NCBI RefSeq assembly: GCF_003751225.1
Contig: NZ_RJKE01000001.1
Span: 6,076,001 to 6,140,000 of the forward strand
Source of the DNA: Actinocorallia herbida
GTDB taxonomy: Bacteria; Actinomycetota; Actinomycetes; Streptosporangiales; Streptosporangiaceae
Direction of reading: 5' to 3'
Length of the DNA: 64,000 nucleotides
The notes under the pieces are model-generated. The model saw only the letters and a program-made list of their open reading frames with translations, did no database searches and had not been told where the DNA came from. A program made the position numbers and the translations under genes. The stretch's first letter is position 1. Each line of letters starts with the position of its first letter. Of this stretch, positions 7,378 to 14,039 are shown piece by piece.

Positions 7378-8282
7378 GCGCCTCCTACGACCTTCTGGAC
7401 AAGAAGGAGCTGCGGATCACCGACGTCCACCTCGACGGCGCCGACCTGTCAGAGCTGGCCGACGCCGCCGCCGAGGTCCTCGACATGGCGCGGGAGGAGG
7501 TCCTGGTCACCGACTACCTGGACCGGGTGCTGACATTCGATATCCTGCGGCCGACCCTCTACCCGCATCAGCTCCTCGACCGGCAGGACGCGCTGCTGAC
7601 CCGGCTCGGCTCGATCAGCGGGGTGCGCCTAGGCGAGAACGCGCGCGTCGCGTCCAACGGGATCCTCGGCTGGATAGCGGCCGACGGCCGGATGGAGGAG
7701 ACCCTCCGGTCCGCCGAACGGATCGCCGAGCAGATCGCGGCCAGGGTCAGCCGCCGAGCCGTCATCTTCTCCACCGGCGGCGAGGTCGTCGCCGGTGAGA
7801 TCCGCGACACCAACAGGGAGACGATCACCGGATTTCTGGAGGCCTCCGGCTTCCTGCCGGAGTTCGGCGGCGCGCTGCGCGACGACACCGTCCTCATCGC
7901 GGGCGCGATCAGGGCGGCCGTCCACCGGGGCCACGGGCTCGTGGTGACCACGGGAGGGGTCGGCGCGGAGGACAAGGACCGCACCGTCGACGCGGCCCTG
8001 CTCCTCGACCCGGAGGCGGCGACTCCCTACCTGTGCCACTTCGAGCCCGGCCACGGCCGTCACGTCCGCGACGGGGTCCGCATCGCGGTCGCGGAGTACG
8101 AGGGCAGCCGCATCGTCTGCCTTCCCGGCCCGAACGACGAGGTCCGGGCCGCCATGGAGGTCCTGATCCCGGGCCTGGACCGCGGCTGGCCCGCACCGCG
8201 GCTCGCCGAAGCCATCGCCGAGAGGCTCCGCGGCATCCTCCGCACCCGGATGTCCATGAAGAAGGAGCACGACCACAGATGA
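7374..8282 (+). CDS. CinA/MoaB-type MoCF-domain protein with an unknown N-terminal domain
   Basis: Residues about 125-300 form a MoCF_biosynth domain. The motif FSTGGEVVAGEIRDTN matches the CinA N-terminal (COG1058) nucleotide site, and VVTTGGVGAEDKDRT (about 199-213) matches the TTGG-G-x-D-x-T loop of MoaB/Mog/CinA. LPGPNDEVRAAMEVL ends the domain. The first 120 residues have no match I can name. COG1058 domains bind or hydrolyse nucleotides such as ADP-ribose, and MoaB/Mog adenylate pterins; beside larB and a NadC-like gene a role on a pyridine nucleotide seems more likely than molybdopterin. GTG 7374 overlaps the previous stop and the stop overlaps the next ATG, so it is translationally coupled on both sides. 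Confidence 0.75.
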   Translation: MSASYDLLDKKELRITDVHLDGADLSELADAAAEVLDMAREEVLVTDYLDRVLTFDILRPTLYPHQLLDRQDALLTRLGSISGVRLGENARVASNGILGWIAADGRMEETLRSAERIAEQIAARVSRRAVIFSTGGEVVAGEIRDTNRETITGFLEASGFLPEFGGALRDDTVLIAGAIRAAVHRGHGLVVTTGGVGAEDKDRTVDAALLLDPEAATPYLCHFEPGHGRHVRDGVRIAVAEYEGSRIVCLPGPNDEVRAAMEVLIPGLDRGWPAPRLAEAIAERLRGILRTRMSMKKEHDHR

Positions 8283-9100
8283 CCGCCCCTCCGCGTTTCC
8301 GCAACCTGACGCAGGAACTGCTCCAGGACATTCCGGGTACCCACCGCGCGCTGGTAACGGCCACCGAGCCCGGCATCGCCGCCGGACTCGGCCGGCTCGA
8401 CCAGGACCTCGGCGAAACGGCCGCAGGGCGATGGCGGGTGCTGGTGGAGGAAGGCGAGTCCATTCCCTCCGGCGGAGCCCTGGTGGAGATCGTCGGGACG
8501 GCCGCCGAACTCGCCGCCGCGGAGGACCGGGTGCTCGGTCCCCTGGGCTACGCGGGTGGTGTCGCACGGCGCTGCGCCGAGCTGAGGCGGGCGTGCCCGG
8601 ACGGCCTCCGCATAGCGTGCGGCGGCTGGAAGAAGCTTCCCGCGCCGCTCAAGCCCCTGCTGCGCGAGGGCCTCGCCGCGGGCGGCGTGACCCCCCGGCT
8701 CGTGGACGGCGACTTCGTCTACGTCGACAAGAACGTCGTCGGCCTGCTCGGCGGCCCGAAGGCCGCGGTGCACTCGGCGGTCCTCCTGGACCACGGTCCG
8801 GTCGCGGTCCAGGTCGCCTCGGTGGCCGAGGCCTTGGACGCCGCCTGTGCCGGGGCCGGGATCGTCATGGTCGACACCGGCGAGCTGCGAATGCTCGCGG
8901 ACGTCCACCATGCGCTCACGGAAGCCGGCCTGCGCGGCGACCTCGTTCTGGCCTTCGCCGGAGGAGTCACCTCCGGGATGCTCGGCGACGTCCGATCCGC
9001 CGGCGCCGAAGTCGTTGACCTCGGCCGTGCCATCCTCGACGCGCCGTTGTGGGACCTCCACCTGCAGATCTTGGATTTCAAGGAAGAACATCCTCAATAG
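8279..9100 (+). CDS. divergent NadC-like (quinolinate phosphoribosyltransferase superfamily) protein
   Basis: The 273-residue length and domain order fit the type II phosphoribosyltransferase family (NadC, ModD): an N-terminal alpha/beta segment ending in ESIPSGGALVEIVG at 60-73, the helix pair EDRVLGPLGYAGGVARR at 82-98, and a C-terminal barrel with IVMVDTGELRMLADV and LAFAGGVTSGML, the strands that bind PRPP phosphate. The usual DTRKT motif of NadC is replaced by RIACGGWKKLPAPLKPLL (111-128) and the GG-HR motif by AAGGVTPRLVDGDFVYVDKN (133-152), so the pyridine site is altered. It overlaps the previous gene by ATGA. A plausible task is to make or remodel the pyridine mononucleotide used by LarB; this is inference. 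Confidence 0.72.
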   Translation: MTAPPRFRNLTQELLQDIPGTHRALVTATEPGIAAGLGRLDQDLGETAAGRWRVLVEEGESIPSGGALVEIVGTAAELAAAEDRVLGPLGYAGGVARRCAELRRACPDGLRIACGGWKKLPAPLKPLLREGLAAGGVTPRLVDGDFVYVDKNVVGLLGGPKAAVHSAVLLDHGPVAVQVASVAEALDAACAGAGIVMVDTGELRMLADVHHALTEAGLRGDLVLAFAGGVTSGMLGDVRSAGAEVVDLGRAILDAPLWDLHLQILDFKEEHPQ

Positions 9101-9188
9101 CCGCCGCGACCCGGGAGGTTCGATGGAGCACGTCCCTTCCGCGCCGGCGACGCCACCCGTTGAATCGACATGGGTACGCTGAGCGACG

Positions 9189-10112
9189 ATGGACATCCAG
9201 CACGTGCGCTCCTTCGTGGCCGTGGCCGAGGAGCTGCACTTCGGCAGGGCGGCGGAGCGGCTCCACATCACGCCCTCGCCGCTCAGCCGCCACATCCGCG
9301 ACCTGGAGAAGGAACTCGGCACCGATCTCTTCGACCGCCGCTACCACCAGGTGGAACTCACCGCGTTCGGACGGCGGTTCCTCGAACCGGCCCGTCAGCT
9401 GCTGGAGCGCTTCGAGGCCCTGCGGCGCCTCGGCCCCGCCCTGGCACCTCCGCTCCCCGAGCCGCTCCGGATCGGTGCGACGCCGCTGGCGCCGCCCCAG
9501 GTCCTGGACCTGGTCCTGGAGACGGCACACGAGGTCGACTCAGAGTCGGAGCCCGAGATCACCCTGGAGCCCTCGGCCGTGCTGCTCCGCCTGCTGGCGG
9601 ACCGCAAGCTCGACCTGGCCGTGGTGCACCTCCCCCTTGGCGACGCCCGCCTGGCCTCGATCCGGCTGGCCGAGTACCGCTTCGGCATCGCCCTGCGCAA
9701 CGATGACGAGCTCGCCCGACGTCCGACCCTCAAGATCGAGGACGTCGCCGAGCGCCGGATCCTGGTGGGCTCCTCCAAGGTCCAGCCGCTCGCCATGGCG
9801 GAGTTCCGCCGCCACCTGGTCGAGGCCGGAGCCACGCGGCTCCGGGAGCTCCCGCACAGCGACGTGGTCCAGCTCGCCGCCCTCGTCGGTCGCTCCCGTG
9901 ATGTCACGGTGGTCTCGATGAGCTCGCTGAGCCGGCGGATCTTCGACAGCACGCGCGTCGCGCTGGTCCCCCTCGACGAGCCCGCGCTGCGGCTCGAGGT
10001 GGGCGTCGCATGGGCGCCGCCGGCGGACGGCGCCGAGGCGGCCGGCTCCGTCGTCGAGAGGATCGTCTCCGCTCTCGGCTCCCCGGAGAACCGGCCGCCG
10101 CTGGCACTCTGA
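9189..10112 (+). CDS. LysR family transcriptional regulator
   Basis: The N-terminal winged helix-turn-helix is typical LysR (MDIQHVRSFVAVAEELHFG, then AAERLHITPSPLSRHIRDLE, residues 1-60). The C-terminal substrate-binding domain follows with PLPEPLRIGATPLAPP. LysR proteins are usually encoded divergently from their target, but here the gene follows the NadC-like gene on the same strand after an 88-base gap and converges with the ALDH gene seven bases beyond its stop. Its target may thus be the fdx-to-nadC arm or something outside. No LysR-box (T-N11-A) could be assigned with confidence. Confidence 0.9.
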   Translation: MDIQHVRSFVAVAEELHFGRAAERLHITPSPLSRHIRDLEKELGTDLFDRRYHQVELTAFGRRFLEPARQLLERFEALRRLGPALAPPLPEPLRIGATPLAPPQVLDLVLETAHEVDSESEPEITLEPSAVLLRLLADRKLDLAVVHLPLGDARLASIRLAEYRFGIALRNDDELARRPTLKIEDVAERRILVGSSKVQPLAMAEFRRHLVEAGATRLRELPHSDVVQLAALVGRSRDVTVVSMSSLSRRIFDSTRVALVPLDEPALRLEVGVAWAPPADGAEAAGSVVERIVSALGSPENRPPLAL

Positions 10113-10118
10113 CCCGCC

Positions 10119-11576
10119 TCAGCCGTCCAGCGCCGCGGCGATCCTCTCCTTCATCGCCGCGACCGCCGCGCCGCTGAAGGGCGGCACGCTCCTCGGCGCC
10201 ACGCCGAACCCGAGGGCGTTGGCTGTGACGGCGCGCCGGTGGGTGAACGTCTCGAACCCCGCCCTGCCGTGGTAGGCGCCCATCCCGCTCTGGCCGACGC
10301 CTCCGAAGGGGACTCCTTCGACCCCAAAGTGCAGCGCCATGTCGTTGCGGGTCACTCCACCCGAGGTCGTCAGGCGCAGGAACTCGCGGAACTCCGGCGT
10401 GTCCTCGCCGTACCAGTAGGCCGCCAGCGGATGCGGACGGGCGTTGACGTAGGCGATCGCTTCGCGCGGGTCGTCGTAGGGCAGCACCGAGATGACGGGC
10501 CCGAAGACCTCCTCGTGCGCCACCTCCATGTCGTCGGTCACGCCGAGGAGCAGCGTGGGCGGAATCCGCCTGCCCGCACTGTCGCGGCCGGTGTCGGAGA
10601 CCGCCGTGACGGCCCGCGCCCCTCGGGCGACCGCGTCGTCGATGAGGTGCGCGACGCGCGCGTAGTTGGCGTCGTTGACGATCGTCGTGACCTCGGGATT
10701 GTCGCGGTAGGTCGGGAAATAGCGAGCCATATGCCTTTGGTACGCGGCGACGAAGTCGTCCACCGCGGACCGCGGGACGAACACGTAGTCCGGGCATAGG
10801 CACAGCTGCCCGCCGTTCATCATCCGGCTCGCCGCGATCCGCTCCGCGGCGGTGTCGACATCGGCATCCGACGCGACGACGACCGGGTTCTTCCCGCCCA
10901 GTTCGAGGGTGACCGGGACGAGGTTAGCCCCGGCGGCGGCCGCGACGCGCCTGCCGACCGCCGGCGAGCCGGTGAAGAACAGGTGGTCGAACGCGAGCGA
11001 GGAGAAGGCGACCGCGGTGCGCAGGCCGCCTTCGACGACGGTGACCTCCTCGGGAGCGAGATGTTCGGCGACGGCCCGCGCGAACACCGCGGCGGTGCGG
11101 GCGGGGACGTCAGAGAACTTGATCATCACCCGGTTGCCCGCGGCTAGCGCCTCGAGAGCGGGCTGCACCACGAGCGCGATCGGGAAGTTCCACGGCCCGA
11201 TCACCCCCACGACGCCCTTGGGACGCTTCTGGACGAAGGTGGGGGTCCCCCGCTCCGCGGAGCCCGGGACCGGCTCGTCCGCCGCCCACTCCTCCAGGTC
11301 CCGGCGGATCTCGGAGACCGACGGCAGGAAGCCGAGGATGTCGGCGCTGAGGCTGGCCGCCTCAGGCCGGTTGCCGAAGTCCGCGTTCAGCGCCGCGACG
11401 AGGTCGTCGGCGTGGGTCAGCACCGCCCGTACCAGCCGGTCGACGCGGTCGAGGCGGACCCGTACGCTCGGCGGCCCCTCCTCGAGGAAGGCCGACCGCT
11501 GCGCGTCCAGCAGCGCGACGAGCTCTACTTCGGAGACGTCCGCGGACGTCGGGGCGGCTGTGTGATCTACGGTCAT
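10119..11576 (-). CDS. aldehyde dehydrogenase (coniferyl-aldehyde dehydrogenase-like)
   Basis: Oxidises an aldehyde to the acid with NAD(P). The 485-residue chain shows GVVGVIGPWNFPIALVV, FTGSPAVGRRVAAAA, LELGGKNPVVV with the general-base Glu, and the nucleophile Cys in MMNGGQLCLCPDYVFV. The short class-3-like form with a C-terminal tail (FETFTHRRAV) matches the coniferyl/fatty-aldehyde branch. It is the last gene of a leftward run (CaiB, enoyl-CoA hydratase, thiolase-like, DUF35, ALDH) with a 17-base gap to DUF35, so it probably feeds an acid into CoA-dependent degradation. The substrate is unknown. Confidence 0.92.
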   Translation of the reverse strand: MTVDHTAAPTSADVSEVELVALLDAQRSAFLEEGPPSVRVRLDRVDRLVRAVLTHADDLVAALNADFGNRPEAASLSADILGFLPSVSEIRRDLEEWAADEPVPGSAERGTPTFVQKRPKGVVGVIGPWNFPIALVVQPALEALAAGNRVMIKFSDVPARTAAVFARAVAEHLAPEEVTVVEGGLRTAVAFSSLAFDHLFFTGSPAVGRRVAAAAGANLVPVTLELGGKNPVVVASDADVDTAAERIAASRMMNGGQLCLCPDYVFVPRSAVDDFVAAYQRHMARYFPTYRDNPEVTTIVNDANYARVAHLIDDAVARGARAVTAVSDTGRDSAGRRIPPTLLLGVTDDMEVAHEEVFGPVISVLPYDDPREAIAYVNARPHPLAAYWYGEDTPEFREFLRLTTSGGVTRNDMALHFGVEGVPFGGVGQSGMGAYHGRAGFETFTHRRAVTANALGFGVAPRSVPPFSGAAVAAMKERIAAALDG

Positions 11577-11593
11577 GGTCGTTCCTTCTCAGC

Positions 11594-11989
11594 TCAGCGG
11601 GGACGGAAGGTCGGGACGGGCTCGCCGCCCTCGGGCCGCTCGAACGCGACCGCCACCTTCAGGCCCGCGGTGATCGCCTCCGGCTCCAGTCCGGTGAGGC
11701 GGGCGTGCAGCCACGGCCCCTCGTCCAGCTCGACGATCGCCACGGATGTGCGGGAGGGCGGTGCGTCACCACGGGCCCGGCCGTGCACCACGGTCCACGA
11801 CACGACGGTCCCGGTGCCCGCCGCCACGGCCCAGGCCTGCCGGTCCGACTGGCAGTGCTCGCAGGCCAGGACCTGCGGGGCGTTGAAGGCACCGCAGGCA
11901 CCGCAGCGGCGGATGAGCAGTTCCCCGCGCGCCGCCGCGTCGAAGAACTCCGCGGTCTGGGCGTCCCGGTGCACGATTCCAACGGTCAT
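11594..11989 (-). CDS. Zn-ribbon/OB-fold protein (DUF35), partner of the thiolase-like protein
   Basis: A 131-residue acyl-CoA-associated OB-fold protein. The N-terminal rubredoxin-like zinc ribbon has both CxxC pairs (RRCGACGAFNAPQVLACEHC), followed by an OB fold containing SWTVVHGRA and VAIVELDEGPWLHARL. DUF35 proteins form complexes with SCP-x-type thiolases and hydratases, and this one sits ten bases downstream of the thiolase-like gene. It should be needed for that enzyme's stability or acyl-chain transfer. A second DUF35/thiolase pair lies at 34.2-35.8 kb. Confidence 0.9.
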   Translation of the reverse strand: MTVGIVHRDAQTAEFFDAAARGELLIRRCGACGAFNAPQVLACEHCQSDRQAWAVAAGTGTVVSWTVVHGRARGDAPPSRTSVAIVELDEGPWLHARLTGLEPEAITAGLKVAVAFERPEGGEPVPTFRPR

Positions 11990-11999
11990 CGCTGTGCTC

Positions 12000-13160
12000 C
12001 TAGTGTGCTCGTGGGCTGAGGACGAGGGTCGAGTGGTGGTCGAGGATGCCGCCGTTCCCGCTGACCAGGACCAGATCGTTGCGCCGCGCCTGGCGCTCCC
12101 CGCCCTGTCCCCTGGCCTGAATGACGGCCTCGGATAGCGGTGTCATCCCCCACATGTAATAGGAGGACAGCTGTCCTCCACCCGTGTTGACGGCGAGTGA
12201 CCCCTCCGGGCCGAGCACTCCGCTTTCGACGAACGCGCCGCCCTCCCCCTTGGCGCAGAAGCCGTAGTCCTCCAGGGAGACCAGGACCGTGTAGGTGTAG
12301 CAGTCGTACAGCTCGACCACGTCGATGTCGGCCAGCGTGACGCCGGCCATCTTCAGGGCCGCCGGGCCCGCCTGGGCGGCACCGCTGACCAGCCCGAACC
12401 GGCTGTCGCGGCCCATGACGTAGCCGGGGTGGGCCTGCGCCCAGCCGAGCACGTGCACGGGCGGCTGCCGCAGCTCCGCCGCGCGGTCGGCCGAAGTGAC
12501 GATGACCGCAACGCCCCCATTGCTCACGAGGCAGCAGTCCAGCAGATGGAACGGCTCGGTGATCCACCGGGACGCCTGGTGGTCGGCGAGGGTGATCGGC
12601 TCCCGCATCTGGGCGAGCGAATTCCTGGCCGCCCACGCCCGCTGCGCGACCGCGATCGCACCGAACTGCTCGCTCGTCGTCCCGTACGTCTCCATGTGCC
12701 TGCGGGCGGCCAGCGCGTACTGGGGGTTGGCGCCCAGCATGCCCGAAGCGGCCGTCAGGCCCCGCCAGCCCCTGGGCGTCCGCGACGTCGCCGCGTAGGC
12801 CGCGCCTCCGGCGACCTTCTCTTTCAGCGGTGCGTCGGCGAACACGCAGGCGATCACGTCGGCCATGCCGGACGCCACCGCCATGGACGCGTACTGGACC
12901 ATCGCGCCCGCGGACGCCCCGAACGACTGGACGGACGACAGCACCCGCAGGTCGTGCAGCCCGAGGTCGCGCTGGAGCCCGATGCCGATGTCGCCGCCGA
13001 TCCCCGCGTTCGTCAGCAGGCCGTCCACCTCGTGCAGGCCCACGCCCGCGTCCGCGGCGGCCAGACGGACCGCCTCCGCCGCGAAGTCCGAGGCGCTGCG
13101 CCCGTAGACCTTGCCCATCTCCGTGATGCCGAGACCGACGATCGCCGGTGACCTGTTCAT
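12000..13160 (-). CDS. SCP-x-type thiolase-like (lipid-transfer) protein
   Basis: A thiolase-superfamily protein of 386 residues. The N-terminus SPAIVGLGITEMGKVYGRSA and the C-terminal block LNTGGGQLSSYYMWG are typical of the acetyl-CoA acetyltransferase/SCP-x group that pairs with DUF35. The reactive-Cys position of classic thiolases is replaced (VQSFGASAGAMVQ), so it may act as a retro-aldol lyase or C-C cleaving subunit and not a true Claisen thiolase; such proteins are known in steroid side-chain degradation. ATG 13160 has AGGAG upstream; an in-frame ATG at 13181 would overlap the enoyl-CoA hydratase stop as ATGA, so either start is possible. Confidence 0.88.
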   Translation of the reverse strand: MNRSPAIVGLGITEMGKVYGRSASDFAAEAVRLAAADAGVGLHEVDGLLTNAGIGGDIGIGLQRDLGLHDLRVLSSVQSFGASAGAMVQYASMAVASGMADVIACVFADAPLKEKVAGGAAYAATSRTPRGWRGLTAASGMLGANPQYALAARRHMETYGTTSEQFGAIAVAQRAWAARNSLAQMREPITLADHQASRWITEPFHLLDCCLVSNGGVAVIVTSADRAAELRQPPVHVLGWAQAHPGYVMGRDSRFGLVSGAAQAGPAALKMAGVTLADIDVVELYDCYTYTVLVSLEDYGFCAKGEGGAFVESGVLGPEGSLAVNTGGGQLSSYYMWGMTPLSEAVIQARGQGGERQARRNDLVLVSGNGGILDHHSTLVLSPRAH

Positions 13161-13177
13161 CCTCGCTCCTCCGCTCG

Positions 13178-13966
13178 TCATCGGGCCTCCCACACCGGAG
13201 CGCGCTTCTCCGCGAAGGCCCGCGGACCCTCCTTGGCGTCGCGCGACCGCATGATCTGCGCGGTCTCCACCGCGGTCAGCTCCCAGGCCGCGGCCTCGGC
13301 CGCGACGTCGCCGCCGCTGATCCCGCGCGCGATCCGCTTGGACGCCTGGACGGCCAGAGGCGCGTTCACGCTGATCGCCTCGGCCAGCGCGAGCGCTTCG
13401 GTCAGAACCTTCTCCTGTGCGACGACCCGGTTGACCAGGCCGAGCCGCAGGGCGGTCGGCGCGTCGATCGGCTCGCCGGTCAGGACCAGTTCCATGGCGA
13501 CCTTGCGCGGCAGCTGGGCCGCGAGCCGGAACGCGCCTCCGGCACCGGCGATGATGCCGCGTTTGACCTCCGGCAGGCCGAAGGAGGCGGTCTCCGCCGC
13601 GACGACGAGATCGGCCCATAGCGCGATCTCGGTGCCGCCACCGAGCGCGAAGCCGTTGACGGCCGCGATCACGGGTTTGGCCAGCGGGTGCTTGACGCAC
13701 CCGGCGAAACCCCAGTGCGCCGGGAGCCCCTCGCTCCTGAACTCGCCCCGCGCCACCGCCTTGAGGTCGGCGCCCGCGCAGAAGGCCCGGTCACCGGCTC
13801 CGGTCAGCACGACGGCGCGGATCTCCGCGTCGGTGTCGGCCTCGTCCAGCGCCGTTCCCACGATGCGCGTGAGCGCCAGGTCGACGGCGTTACGCGCCTC
13901 CGGCCGGTTGAACGTGATCACCATGACATGGCCGCGCCGTTCCACCAGCGCCGCTTCCTCGCTCAT
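13178..13966 (-). CDS. enoyl-CoA hydratase/isomerase family protein
   Basis: Crotonase-fold protein of 262 residues. GDRAFCAGADLKAVARGE and NGFALGGGTEIALWADLV form the two oxyanion-hole loops, and FGLPEVKRGIIAG carries the Glu expected for hydratases at the second catalytic position. It should hydrate an enoyl-CoA or act on a related thioester. It lies between the CaiB gene (73 bases upstream) and the thiolase-like gene (overlapping or 17 bases), consistent with beta-oxidation-type degradation of the CoA ester formed by the transferase. Confidence 0.92.
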   Translation of the reverse strand: MSEEAALVERRGHVMVITFNRPEARNAVDLALTRIVGTALDEADTDAEIRAVVLTGAGDRAFCAGADLKAVARGEFRSEGLPAHWGFAGCVKHPLAKPVIAAVNGFALGGGTEIALWADLVVAAETASFGLPEVKRGIIAGAGGAFRLAAQLPRKVAMELVLTGEPIDAPTALRLGLVNRVVAQEKVLTEALALAEAISVNAPLAVQASKRIARGISGGDVAAEAAAWELTAVETAQIMRSRDAKEGPRAFAEKRAPVWEAR

Positions 13967-14039
13967 GGTCTCCCCTCCTTAAACTGTCGTTCGCAGGCGT
14001 ACTGTTCCTCGCGGGATTCCGTCCTCCGCGTGCGTCCGG

